From Daphnia carinata (taxonomy: Eukaryota > Arthropoda > Branchiopoda > Diplostraca > Daphniidae): a DNA stretch of 64,000 bases. Made by a program: the position numbers and the translations under genes. This document shows, one piece after another, positions 13,840 to 27,700 of this stretch (positions are counted from its first letter, which is position 1; every line of letters starts with the position of its first letter). Under the pieces are notes generated by a model. The model was not told where the DNA came from. It made no database searches and worked only from the letters and a program-made list of their open reading frames with translations. Location of the stretch: NCBI RefSeq assembly GCF_022539665.2, contig NC_081334.1, positions 992,001-1,056,000 of the forward strand, given 5' to 3'.

Positions 13840-16766
13840 CTGCAACGGGACTGGCGATGGGCGCTGGGTAATTGACGGCCGACGACAGGTAGACGGGTCG
13901 ATAGTGTGCCAGAATGGCCGGCTCCAGGGCAGACGTCGTCACGTAGGGCAGTGGCTTCACCAGGAAACGCGGAGGCTGTTGGTTCGCCGTATGGCTCGTC
14001 CAGCCATAGCGTCGTGTCGTGGCGGTCATCAACGTCCCGGCGGCCAGCAGGAGGCCGTACGAGACGCATTGGGTCAGGGATGCACAGAACAGGATCACCC
14101 AGCCCCATCCTGATTCTGGGTAATAATGGAGCTTCAGAGTTCGCAATTCTCGGGCCGTGCGAGCGAACGCCTAACGAACGTTTTCAATCGTTAGCAATAC
14201 AACAAACCAAAAAATCTAAAAATATTTCCAATCATTATTCCTGTAACTTCGCTGTCCCATTGTTTAACTCGGCGTGTAGGTGTTTAAACAATGGCGGGCA
14301 CGGTTACAGACGCCGATGGCCTGTCCGTTAAACAAGCGAATGACCATCTTCGCTTTCAAAAGCCTACAGTTTGAATGTTCAGGAAGAAGGGGGGGGGGAA
14401 CTACCTGATTTAGTGACCGGAAAACAACTTGCCCCCCACATCAAGTATGGTGTTTATACAGAAAACCACACGAAAGTGCTTCGCACGTGCAGTTGTGTGT
14501 TTTACTTCGGCGTGGGAGGGATGGCAGTTTTTGATGGTCATTTGGCACGAAGCCTAAAATTATTTTCTTGGAAGAAGTTGGGGGAGAAGGTCGTCAAACA
14601 TCAATAAAAGTCCCCCCCCCCCCCCCCCCCCGACTAGGCTTACACATACATTCTTTAAGGAAGGGGGGGGGGAGAATGTTTGTTACCGTTGTCCGAACGG
14701 CGCCTTACAGTCGTTGACTCGTTTATTTGGCGTGTGCAACTACATTTTTTGGTTGTTGTTGTTGTTGTTTGGGCAATCGATCCGAAGCGTATACAAGTCG
14801 TGACTGCGGTGTCTGGCCCCGTCTATAAACGCAATAGCCGGATACGCCCCGTGCGCTCTCTTTGGTGTGTTCCATTATGAACCGAAAGATGAAGAGGGGG
14901 GAGGGCGAATAAGAATAAATAATAATTAAAAAAAACTATTGCAGCCGAAAAGGCAAGGAAAAGAAGAATGAAGGGCAGAATTAGCGCTGCTTGATGGCCG
15001 ATGAGACATCGTCAACCAAATAAGGCACAAACTTGCTTGAATTGGGCAAGTGGGGGTGCAAACCACATCACGCCAGCCGGACGGCGCCGCAATTAAGTGA
15101 ATGGACATCAACAAAAAACCCAATGACGGACGTCGTCTTTGTTTGTTTAAAAAGAAAGAAAAATCACGCAATCGCTAGACAAAGAGAAAAAAAGAAAAAA
15201 AGAAAATAGGTTTCGACTTGATGGCCGTGTGAAACGGAGTATTCATTTGAACGCTGAAAGAGGATGAGACTATTCATGTAAAATTGCGTTATTCTTTTTC
15301 TTTTCAATTAACAACCAAGCCCAAAAAAGGTTTTGCCCACGTCTTCGTGTAGACAAGAAAAAACGCAATCTATTTAGTCCTTTTCTTGTGTTTTTTTTTT
15401 TTTAAAGATATTTGTACGTATAGTGTATGTCTTGGTAATTCTTTATGTAGATATGTACGTATACAGTATATATACGCACATCAAGAGAAAAAAAGAAATG
15501 GCATATGCGCTTTGTTGGGGCCTTCAGTTGAGGCCACGTTCGATGCCCCCAAGATAGGAATCTAGCATAATTGATGGTATGCAAATGAGCGCCACATTTT
15601 CAGTCCTCTCCGTTCTAAAAGCGGTTTTAGAAACGTCAAATGTAGCAGCAGTTTATGTTCGTTTGTCATTGAATTTTTTTTTCTTTTTTGTTTTCCTTTC
15701 TCTATTCAATTCGTGTGTCAGCGTGTTTTCATTTTAATTGAATCAAAAAGCCACCAAAAAATTCCGTACCAAAAATCGAAAGTGTCTGGCATCGGTGGTC
15801 GTTGATTTGATGTGACGACGTGGAGATATTTCGATATGTCAACTCAACGTCCAAAATCTGAAATTCTTGACTTTCGACTTTGAAAATAGAATTGAAACCA
15901 AAACAAAAAAAAACGAGTTTAACGATAAAACGTCGATGCTAATTATCATACACAGACTGGCTTTTTAAACTAATGACGCCAAAGCGAGTCAACGACGCCT
16001 GTTCTCAAGACAATGCCATTTCGGAATATACATTGCCTTTTCCCGTTCTCTAATCCTGTTTTTCTCGCATAAATCATTTTAATTTTAAATATTACGCCAT
16101 TCGTAGGGTTCAATCCGAACTCTACAAGTCTGGACCTGCTCACATCGTTAGAGAACGTCGACTGGGTAGCCCCAAATTCGTTTCGAATTGAAAATTCATT
16201 CTGCTCGGAATTGAATTAAAGTCTTTTCTTCAAAGATTCGATCGAACGTCTTCATCGTTTGCGTTCGGAATAATAAATCGAACAAATACGAAATGATAAA
16301 CAAGAAGAATGTGAAGGAACTTTGCCTGGATTTTGTCTTTGGATGTCAGCGCGTTTTGAGCGATGCCCGGCGAGTTAGCGGAGTCGGCGTTCGTTACGGA
16401 CGGATGTTGGCCGACTTCGCTCTTGCATCGTCTCAGCTCGAAATTGGTCTTGGCCGGTAGCGGACGCGGGTCTTCGAAACTGGCCCGTCTCACCCGACAT
16501 TGTGGCAATGCGACGGATGTCTCAACTGGCGCTGGAATGCATGAAGTCACCAGACTGGGTCCGTCACTTTCGTGACAATTGTCGGGCTCTTGCCAAGTCA
16601 AACGGATGGCCCGGCCACCGACGGCCTTGCTTTGCACAGACGTCGACGTTAATTTGCAGCAGACATCGTTTTCTTCATCAATTTTCGCACCGTCCTTATT
16701 GGCCGCTTGGCTTTCTTCTTCAACGTCCTGCGTGACGCTCTTTGTATCAAAGAGGGGAGCGCCCAT
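13840..16766 (-). CDS. Monocarboxylate transporter-like (SLC16/MFS) gene, first two coding exons, partial
   Basis: Exon 1 runs 16766-16326 (ATG at 16766, 147 codons) and exon 2 runs 14170-13840, with acceptor TTAG before 14170 and donor GCAG/GTCAGA after 13840. Exon 1 encodes a polar cytosolic leader rich in Ser, Glu and Lys. Exon 2 encodes PESGWGWVILF (about residues 165-175), matching the conserved PDGGWGWVV signature at the start of membrane span 1 of SLC16 transporters, which move lactate, pyruvate and related acids with protons. Joining the exons in frame needs a GC donor (CCAG/GCAAAG); the nearby GT is out of phase. After span 1 an unusual roughly 55-residue Pro/Ala-rich stretch follows where span 2 would be expected. 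The intron 14171-16325 shows homopolymer runs, including C20 at 14612-14631, and no other exon. Later exons are not found, so they lie beyond the left edge or the gene is broken. Confidence 0.6.
14612..14631. repeat. C20 homopolymer
   Basis: Twenty C in a row lie inside the intron of the SLC16-like gene; a run of eight or more G follows near 14665. These are slippage-prone. Confidence 0.85.
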
Positions 16767-19700
16767 TCAAATTACAAATTAGCCGAGTGGTTCGACGCTT
16801 TCAAAAACTTATAGTTAATAGCCGTGTGTGTTATTATTATACAAGACCGCGGGACTTGAGAGAGGGAACCCTTTCTTTTTTCCCGGATGATGTCCTTATT
16901 TCATGTAACCACGTGAATGAATTGGTCTAAAAGGTAGAATTAAAAAAAAATAGGGCAACAAGGGAAAGATGACCTCTAATAAGATGGTACTTTTCTTTAT
17001 TATCTTAAACCAGCCTAATTTTTCCTCAACTGGATTACTTTAAGCCGGTAGGCTAAATAACAGTTTAAAACGGGACTTTTTCATCCTTCCCTCATTCTCT
17101 CTTTTTTTTTTTTTTCTTATTTATTTTTAAACGATTACGTTTGGCTATCCTCTTTCTATTGGCTCTGTTTTTACTCGCACCTTTTCAAATGCATTGGTTA
17201 TATAGCGCTAAACCTGTTGGTCAGGCACGGCACGGCTCGTGTTAGTCATCGCGATGCGCTAAAATTCTCTATTCTCCCGATATGTTGTTGTTTGTGGCTT
17301 ACGATGGTGAAAAGAACAACATCAAGCAGGCGAAACAAAGGAAGCTCGTCATGCTGAGTAATGCCCTAGCATCTCGCCCATTACATCCTGCCTGCCAGTT
17401 TTCCTTTTATTTATTTATTTTTTTTTTTTTCACGAAACAAAAGCGAAACGCGGATGAGCTTTGCATGAACGGTTGGTGGCTGTTTCCAGGAGAACAACAA
17501 CAAAAGCCACAGAAAACAAAAATAAATAAATACTATGCATACGAATAGAAAGGATCTTCAGTCAATTTCAACAAAGACCCCCCCTGAAAAGAGCAGAACC
17601 GCCCGTTTTCTCCCCGTTTGCTAACCTTCGTTGATGTTTTATAATACCCCGCCTAAAAGGAGTTTTTTTTTTTTTTTCTACAAACATTTTTTTGATCGTT
17701 AGATTCTGATCTTCTTTTTTTTTTTTTTTTCAGCTATTCACGCAAGACGAGATAAAACCACAGTTGCGAGGAGGAATAACTATAATCTACACGGATTCAA
17801 ATTCGAATCGATGCGTTCCGTTCGCCCTGCAAGAAGATCAACATGAATAACCGGTGACATTTCTTATACGTTTTGCCGCGAAGCCATGCCGACACGAACG
17901 AAATGATTGGCATTTGAACGGCTTTCTTGGATCACGCAAAAAGTTGGCTCTACGTAGCTCTTACATCAGGTGAATTATTCAACAGGCTCCGTCTCCCAAT
18001 CCCTCAGCCCACACACACAACTTCAAAAAAACAAACAAAACAAAGACGTATCGACAGCAAACATTGAAACGTGTCACACACACACACATGATGATATTGC
18101 GCGTTGAATAAAAATGGAATGCTCCCCTTTAAAAAAAAAAAAAAAATAAATAGAAGAATAAGAAAAAAAAAAAACGTACATGGCAGCGTAGGTCAGTCAC
18201 CCCTGTTGTTGAATTAAAGCTGACAGGAGGTGCTGAGACGCCGCTGGTATGAGGTAACCAACCGAACAAGCCGCAAGTCGAAGACAAGAGCTGCGTGTTC
18301 TTCTTCTGGCCGGCCATTCACAGAGAATGTTGAATACGATAAAAAAAAATAAATCAATCAATCAATCTCACTGAGGATTAAAAATAGTAGAGTTCACTTG
18401 TTTGCGATTGGCTTTGAGCCGCTTCGATTGACGGTTTAGCGAGCCGTCAAACATGATTGTTATTCGCGCTGGAAATAATCGGTGGTGAACTCTGGACTGA
18501 ATCAGGACAATGCGCTGATGCGACTGACATAGTCAGCGAATAATATCACAGAGGGGGGACACACACACACACAAAAATAAAAGAATCAGATCCGGCGGAA
18601 GAGACACACGTCTGCGGATGGCGGGAACGTTTGGAACTGCCCCGTCTACCAGAATTGAACGGTCTCCTTTTTAACTGCTCTCTCGAATTTAGTAGCTCGT
18701 ATACACGAACTGATGGCAACGAAAAAAAACAAAAAAACAACTGACAACGGCCTCCATAAATTGATGGATGATTTTCATCAGATCATCGTCGGGACGTCTA
18801 ATGCCAATCTAACGGAGGGCACAAAAGAGAGCAGCCAGTCCAGCTCGTTGCTCTACTTTTTTTTTCTTGCAGACACTGACTCTCTTTATATTCCCCTCGT
18901 TTTTCTCTCTCTCTCTCTCTCTTTCTTTCCCTTCTCGTGATTTTTTTTCTTCTTCGTTTTGTACTGCACTACTAGACGATGCTCCCGCCGACATGAAGAG
19001 TTTACATTACACAGCGAAACACCGACGAGCAATCGACGCTCGTGCCTCTTTGCACCGTTATCCTTTCTTATCTGTTATACTGATGATGATTATGATTGCC
19101 GCTACTTTGAGTTGCTACGAGGGCCGTGTTCTTTTCTCTTTTCACATGTCATGGAAGAAAATTGTAATGCCTGTCACGATCTTCTTGCTGTTACATATCA
19201 CACATTTTCTTTTCTTTTTTTATTTGAAATTCTGTAATTTGTCGCTGCCGAATTTCGTTTTGTACAGCACCGACCAAAAGGGCACCACTTTGTTCTGTTT
19301 TTTTTTTCATTTAAAAAGAAAAACTGTAAAAGGTAACAGAGATAAAAGTCACGCATGTGAACAAAATGGCTCCAAAAAAATAAAATAGAACTGGAGCGGA
19401 ACGTGATGCCTCACTTGGATCGTTCACTTTGTCGTTTTTAGCTATTCACGCTGATGTGTCAACACGCACCGGCCGTTCATTCGCCCTTTATTTATTTATT
19501 TTTTTTTTTTTTTTCAAAGCTATAACACACCAATCGGTATGTCGTCACGTTTTTTTACATTCGTCTCTTCAAATAGAGAATGAAACGATGCAATTCGGAT
19601 GGACCTTCTCACAACGCCAGGGCACGTTTCTTTTAACGCGCTTCATCGCGAACTGGAAGTCGGCACTTGAACGTGAAACACAATCGAAAAATGAATCATG

Positions 19701-19904
19701 TACGGAAAGCTTGTACGATTTCGTTGCAAAATAAACAATGTTCGTTCGTGGAATGCTGAAAACAAAAACAATCGCCACACTTTTTTTGTCCGATGTTTGG
19801 AGTGTACGTGCAAGAGAAGCGGCCGCACCGCTGCACGGTTGATAGTCGACTGGTCGTGTCACCGTTACGTCCTTGTCTCTCACGCAAAACAAACTGAACG
19901 CAGG

Positions 19905-19929
19905 GAGAGAGAGAGAGAGAGAGAGAGAG
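19905..19929. repeat. (GA)n microsatellite
   Basis: About twelve GA units in a row, followed by further AGAG clusters to about 20010. Such tracts are bound by GAGA-factor-like proteins in arthropods, but no promoter was recognised beside it. Confidence 0.8.
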
Positions 19930-21685
19930 TCAGCCTCATGTGTGTACAAGAAAGCGAGTAAGCAAAAGGGAGAAGTAAAAAAGAAAATAGAGAGAGAGTC
20001 AGAAGAGAGAAGGAGATGCTGTGCACGAGAGATCAACTGCCGCCTACTCGCGGAGTTAAAAAGAAACAGCGTCGCCATATAGCAAACGTCCTTCGTATCG
20101 AACTGCGTCTTTTGTTTTACGTTAGGACACGGCCAAGTTTTTCTTTTGCTTTTCGAACGTCAGCGGCTGTCTTGTTTCGTTGCGATCGTCTTTTTGCAAC
20201 GTCTTACGAATTAGCTTTGTCATTTTCTGTCTTTGTTTTAGATGAAAACCAAGTGCGGCTATCGTTTAGCCTAGACTTTGTGGGATAGACTCTGTAGCAA
20301 CGTAACGTATCGTCCCATTAGATGTCAACCCATTTATAATGAGACTGTTTGGATTCCCTTCGTTTCTGTTCTTTTTTTTTATTACAAAGGACAGCTGCAT
20401 TGTTTCTCCATGTTTGTTAGTTATTTTTGAAAAAAATGTCATTTTTCTTGTTTGTTGTCATTGGCCGAGGCTCTCCCGCACTAAGGGGGGGGGGGGCGCC
20501 CATCGATTTTGAAGTACCGACGGGCAAACGGGTAAAAATGGGCCGTTGATGGCCTGGCCGAAGAAACATCAATCTGATCGTAAAACAAAGCTGAAGCCAA
20601 ACCGTATAGTTACGCATGCCGACCAAACGATGGTGTATAAACCTTAAGCGAATAGCAAAAACTAAAGGGAAAAAAAAAGCCGATCGTCAACGCTCAACCG
20701 AAAAGCTCACGGGCCAATATCGAGCCGGAAATGCTTGGAATGAAAAAAAAAAAAGAATGTCACAAAAGTTAGCGAAAAGGATCATCCGGTATTGCTGATA
20801 TGGTTATATGCATCACAGCTGGTTCTTCCTGTTCCAGTCGAAAATCGCTGACCCTTCCCTTTTTTTTTGTTTGCTAGTGAAAAATGAAAACGAAGAGCTA
20901 AGAAACGACAGAATGCAATGTCAATAACATTCTACGTTCAAAGCCCATTGGCAGTATAAATTATATGGAGGCTATGGCATTGGCATGGGGGACGTTACAA
21001 TGTCTAACGATGATGCCAGTTGGAAGTCGTTGCCGATGAAGGACGACCGACTTCCAAGTCATCCCTGTCCAAGACATCATTTCGAAATGGGGAAAGAGAG
21101 AGAGATAGGCTTTTTTGTTTTGAAACACATGATGAACAGTATATGACCAGTCTGAATATACGATATTGCGTATAATGGTACATAGCTTAGTATCAAATTA
21201 TTTTTTAACATTTTATTTTTTTTTTGTAAGTTATTTGATGGGTGTTAAGGCCAGGCAGCTTGCCCGGCCTAAGAGCCTTCAGGAGCTATAGATCGTCAAT
21301 TAGGCCACGTGAAATCGTAATCGCTTGCCAATCGTTGAGGCGAAACGATGCCATCTTTCATCTGATTGGCATAGATAAACTGAAATTCTTGCAAGGAACT
21401 GGGCCGTCCGGCCGGCATCATCAATGGCCACCTAAGACATAGGCTGTGTTGAAGATTGACGCAAGTGTCTTAAATGAGGTCAAACTTAAAGAGATGATGC
21501 AATGGTCACGCAATGACCAAGTGGATGGCGGAGAGTCAACCATCCCAGACGTTCTCTGATGAAGAAATGAAAATACAGTCGGATTAAAGCCTAATCGTTT
21601 CAGACTATTGGTGACTTATTGCGTAACATTGCGTTTGCCAAAGAGTGATGATGTGATCGGCCTTGTCTGCAAGTATCACAAAAGA

Positions 21686-21748
21686 CACTCTTGAGATTCG
21701 AACTCGAGCAACACACCGTTCATTAAGGATGTGAGTAACCGTTATGCT
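21686..21748 (-). repeat. tRNA-like sequence, probably a degenerate SINE head
   Basis: Reading the minus strand, a D-arm-like block (AACGGTTACTC) is followed after about 30 bases by GAGTTCGAATCTC, a near-consensus B box/T arm. The T stem has one mismatch, the anticodon stem is poor and no 7-bp acceptor stem forms, so it is not a functional tRNA. It is most simply a tRNA-derived retroposon fragment. Confidence 0.3.
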
Positions 21749-24700
21749 TCATTTAAAAATCCTTTTTTTCAAAAATAAGTTTTGAGTGTGGAGGACCAGT
21801 AGGAGCCATCGCCCGTGTCTATTGAAATGCACGAAGAGAAAGAAAAAAAAAGGGCAAATGAATAAATGGCTGTGCGTGATAACGGCCACCGCCGCCACGT
21901 GACGTCCTTCCATAACCATCTACGTCTTGCGGACTTCTTTGGCGAACACAAAAAGAGAAAAAAAAAGGAAATGTATGTGTTTATATATATAAAAGAAAAA
22001 AAGGGAATATGCAATTCTTCTCGCCTTTTACGGGCCTCTGTGTTCTTATTTATTTTTATGCGAATTGTTTTATTGTTTGCCGTTCTTTTTAATTCGCTTC
22101 TGCCAATGAACGACGTGTTGTGCCACACACAAGAACATTTTCGCGGCCCAATCAAGCGATGAAACAAATAAAAATGCACCCACCCGTAGAGAGAAAGAAA
22201 TAACAAATGGAAATTTATGCACATCAACATCAGTTTCTAGAAGCCCTTTGTGCTTTTTGGAGTTTCAACCGATGCTGACTGAACGCATTTCAATCCCTAT
22301 TTCAATGATTATATAGACTCGAAAATGTAAAAGGGCTTTTGGTCAAGAATGCCCATCTGCTTTGCGAATGATATTGGATATGTGGCGATGAATCGTAATG
22401 AAAGAAACGGCCAGGTCGTATGACCCATTTTCATTGTGTTTCAACCCCCCCCCCCTCTCTCTTTTTTTTTTTTTTTTTATTTGCCTTTCATGCGTGTGAT
22501 TTGCTATCCCAAAATACTGCGTTCGACTTTAGAATATTTTGTGTATAGTTGCGCACATGAATAGATTGACACGAAGTGTGGGGCCACGTTGATATCCTTT
22601 CTTTTTATTGCCAAACGTCCGGCGTTTTATAGCGGCCCGGCCGAATTGGTGGGCGAAAGTATCCGCTGATCGCGACCCATTGCACTTAAAAAGCGCAAAC
22701 GGACCTTAACGTTAAGAGTATATGGCTATTCGCGCACTCGTCAACGACATTGCTAATGAAATTGTATATATCCGTGTACAACTTATACGTACGCCCTCTT
22801 TTTGCACTTCATCTATTCGCTGCTGCTGCTACAAAAAAATACAATTGAAATGTTTTACCTCGTTCCGCGTACACCCCCAGTTTCCAATGGCGGTCGAAAA
22901 CAAGCTTGCAACGAACGGATGCAACCGACAAGATAAACGAACGCGAAAATACTCTCAAAGTTCGTAAGAAAAGGAAATATATATATCGATCGATATTTAC
23001 GAAACGCTGGCTTGGCTATTTTTCAACAGAAAACATATCGCATTGTAGGGTTAGCCGGAGCAGCGTATATTCGATAGAGCCGCATGAGCCCATTTAATGT
23101 CAACATAACATTCACGGCCAGCGAAAGAACTGCGCAGTCTGTCACCCCGGAGAGAACCGAAAGTCCCTCGAAATGGTTTTGGGCAGTTAAACCCAAGCTG
23201 GACGAAAATTGCTGTGGGTAAAAAAAAATAAAATTGAAAAATAAAAAAAAAAAAAATTTGTTTGAAAAGAGAGGGGCAAAAGGAAAAAAAAAGTAGAAGG
23301 TGGCAGAATGAGGTTAAGCAACAGCCGAAGAGAAAGTAGCATAAATAAAAGGAGATAAACAGGGGATGAAAGACAAAAAAAAACGAAAATGGTCTTTCTT
23401 TTTCGACTTCTTTGTTGGCAGTTTTTCATCATTTTGTTGTACTGTATTCTTTGCATTTTTATTGATGTAATGCTATGTCGAGCTATACATTCGCCTTCTT
23501 GTATAACCGTGTGACCCTGTGACAGTCCGGTCTTGTTCAGCTCTCAATCACTTAGACGTGTGGGTGTTTTTTTTTTTTTTTTTTAGCCAATCTTAATAGT
23601 AAAATGTCGTACGTGTTCAAAGTTGTTTGTCTTCATATTCTATCGAGTTTTTAGCACGGCCGATTGCCATAAACAATTTTTTGGTTGGACCACCGAAACT
23701 GGACCAACCGGTCTGCCATTTAAACTATACACGTACCGTAAAACAATAAACGAAAAACGGCGAGAACAAAATTAAAGTTATGGATTTAGAAAAACAAAAA
23801 CAAAACAGGAACAGCTTTTCATTGCAGCCAGCAGGCCACACAAGAATGACGAAGGCCTTCGTTCATGATCCAGTTATTTATTTATGTTTTTTGGTATACT
23901 AAATTTACTTGATTTATTTTAGCTATTTTTTATTCTTTTCTTTTTTTTTTTTTGGCTTTGGATCTTCTCCTTTAGGAACTAGCTTCAACATTTTTGCCTT
24001 TTCCTTTTTTTTTTTTCAATGTTGGGTTGCGCTGCTGTTCATCTTCTTCTTCTGGTTAGGTCAGGTCGTCGGCCCAGGAATCTGTTAGCGCTTGGCGGTG
24101 TATATGCCAGTCGTGTGTTGCATGCCTTTCGCTATATTTGTGTGGCGTGTGTGTATTTGATGTTTATTTTTGGGTCTGTTCCCAAGCACTTTGCTATACA
24201 TCCTCACCGCTTTTGCTGCCACTGAGGCTCTCCCTTTTTTTTTTTTTTTTTTTTTTTTTTTGGTTTGTTTCAAACTCATTTATAATATAGATTATCTACC
24301 CTTTTTTCCAGGACCCGTCTAGAAACACAGGGCCGTTTTCGCTTGACGGAGGATCGACGGCCCGTTTCAAAATCACAACTGTGGGGAATCGAGGAATGCG
24401 CATTTTTTTATTTTTCCTTTCAAGTTGTTGTCGAGAGGAGACATCAGACTGTCAGCACCAACACAGAAGGCATCGCTTACTGGATGAAGTAGACCGACAG
24501 TTGTAAATCAAACGCTCTGCGAAAGAGAGAAAAAAAATATGAAGGAAATGGAATGCGACTGCAAATGTAGTCTGCCCACTTTAGGGACAACGATAGCAGA
24601 TTTTTCTATTATCTCGAGAGAACTTAATCTTTCGTATACGTGACGCTGCTGGCGCACACACTTTATCCCGTACCATCACCCCCTGAATGGAATTATATAA

Positions 24701-27700
24701 GCGAAGCGCGCGTCCTTAAGTTCTGAAGAGTGCTTTATGACATAAATCATCAAGAAAGCTCAAAAAACCCTTCCATTTTTTTTTTTTTTCAAAGAATTTT
24801 ATCAAAACTTCGTGTGAGAGTGTTGAGCAATGAATTAAGAATTCCGGGCAGAATTGTTCCATCAGCAAAAAAAGAGCTGGTGTGTGTACGTATATATAGA
24901 GGGAATGTTATCGATTACGTGTGGAGTCAAGTTGACTTCACATTTTTTTTTTTTGTGTCCCTCCCGCTGGTAATAGCTTCTAATCATTTTAATCAATAGT
25001 TTAGAAAGCGAATGGACATGACGTGCCAACGATCTGTCCGCCCAATAGCCGTACCCCAAAGGGTGTGGTCACCATCAATAGCTCTAAATTGGTGTAATAC
25101 GCTATCGCTGCATTTATACGGTGTATACGCATATACATCTAGAAGGTGACGTGCGTTCTTTTATCCTTTTCTATTTCAATTGAAAGAAATATGGAAATTG
25201 CCCTTAATCGGCGTTGCTTGAGACCTTTTGTCGGCGGTACTTTAAAACGAACGATTTCAACGGAAAAAAAAAACAAAACAAACGCGGCTCAAAAATGCTA
25301 AATGACAACAATTATCGTGACGTCAGATTGCATTTGTGATTTGGCCATTAGCGCAGAAAAAGAGAAAGGGTAGCATGTCAAATCACGTTGAAAACAGGAA
25401 TTTCGGTTATAATCATATACCTGTTGATTTTGCGAAGATATCGCTGCGATAAAAAAAGCCACTCGAACTAAGAATGTCAAACGTCAATGTTGTGATCTGT
25501 TTGGCTATTCTTTCGCATCGAAAAAGACAAAAAAAAAATCGGGTTTTTACACGGTCAGCGGGGTATAACGTGCTGCCAATTGAAATTGAGACGCAAGAAC
25601 GGGACCATTTTTCAAAGCCAAAAATATAGCCAACACGTTTCGGACGCAATCCCTCCTCTCCGCTATCGCTTTATGAATGACTCACCGTTAGAGAGGACAT
25701 GACAGCTGGTCAAGTGGAAATGTCATTTGAAGCGATGCACCTTCCAGATGCGACGAATTTCGATTGGTTTTACAGATACTACGGTATATAGTCATTGACG
25801 ATGTTTGCGATAGATGTCTGGTTTTCGTTAGTCATGCAAAACATCTAATGAAATTTGCCGTCAATGTTAATCTGCATTTATTTTGATGGTTCAAACTGAA
25901 AGAAAAATGGAAGCTCTTGGAATGCGTGTGGTAATTCATTAACGCACGCGTCGTAACGTGAAATTACACTTGAAGGAAAAGGACGAATGCGAACGTGCAT
26001 ATAGGCGGGGATCTTTTTTAATGCCAACGATTTTATTGAGCAATAAAAAATCGACTTTCGCTCCTTTTCATCATTTGGTTCCATCTTGTCTATGGGCGCA
26101 CTGATCTCCCGTCCCATTCTCAGATGAAATATATAAGAAAACCGTGTAACGAGTTGAATAAAATAAATTTAAAAAAAAAGAGAAAATGTGCCGGAGCAAA
26201 AGTCAGAATTCTAAAAAAGGAAATGCGGATGACCGAACCAAAAAAGAAAAAAAAAAAGGACGAATTGGCAAGAAAGAAAAAAAAAATTGAATCGACAGAT
26301 GAATAGTAGACACTGTAGTAATGGTTTGCAAAAGAAGAGAACAGTATATAGGAAATAGCCCCCCCCCCCTCCAAAAAAATTGTCACGCAACCAATGACAA
26401 GCAACCAATCTGGAGTGATCATAAAAATCGACGAACGGCCAACGGTTTTCGAACTGTCATAAAAGAAAAAAAAATACATTTAGTATATCCTTGTTCGACC
26501 TTTTTTTTTATGTTGTTCGTAAAAACACACCGGGATAAAAAGGAAAAAGAAAAAAACAATTCGAGAATGGAGTTAAATGTTATAACGTCTTCTGCAGTTA
26601 TTCCCGAAATGTTCGGTTACGGCCAAAACGGCATATCTCCATTTTTCTTTTTGCTTCGTTTCCAAATTGAATTCAAAGTTCCCTCAATTTTTTTTTTTTT
26701 TTCGCCTCTAAACAAAAAACAGACACCCGAAAGTTTGTACGTCCGTTGCACTCGACCAATATATCATGAGATATTGTCAGTTGCTGGCCCGTTTCACTTT
26801 GTGTTTGTGAAAGCTTTAACGGTTGAAATATACGCGGCAGCTAGAGAGACACTATAGATGGTGATACTTAAGCTTTTATGTGTTTGGTTTCTACATTACG
26901 CTCCGCCCAACTCGTAGCTGGAAAATTTCGAACCATAACGCATAAAGAAAGGTGGTGGGGAATGAACACGAAGTGACAAACGCTTTGATTAAATATTGCA
27001 GTGAATTGCAATCTGAGAAAGAGAGAAGCGAAATTGAAACAAGGTGTACAAACGTCAGCAATTATTCACGGACGCCAACGTGAGCTGTTGAAAGTTGAAA
27101 TTCTTACTTGTATACGTGTGTGTGTGTGTGTGATTGACCAGCATGACTGTCAAATACCTGAAACTCAAAGAAAAGAAGAAAAATGCAAAACATTTTTGCC
27201 TTTTCATATGTGAAACTATTTAACACGGGATAGTTTCAGTTAGCCTCTCTGCCCGCAACTGGCCAACAAAAGGCAAAAACTCTTTTGTATCAAATCGAAT
27301 GACAGACAACAGACCGTTTGAAACCGGACCACCAAAATGCGAGGGCAACTTCGTTTTATGTTTTTTTTTCTTCTCCTTTTTACGACTTTGATTGATAATG
27401 AGTGCATTGATTTTTTCTTGTTTTTTTTATTCTTTTTCAGAATATAGCTTTCCAAGTATTTGATTATTATTCAAAGAACGTCCTTGTTGTCTAGGCTCTC
27501 CGACTATGATATAGTGAAGACGGCCACCCAGTTTGTCGTCCTGTCAATATTTTTTCTTCAACCCAAAAGAAAAATAAATTGATGTATTTTTCTTTTTTTT
27601 TTTTCCTTTCCCTTTCTTTTCCTTACTCGTCCCGTTCCCGAATGCACGAACGTTATAGGGAAATGGTGGCCGCAACTGTCTATAGACACAAAGAAGAAGA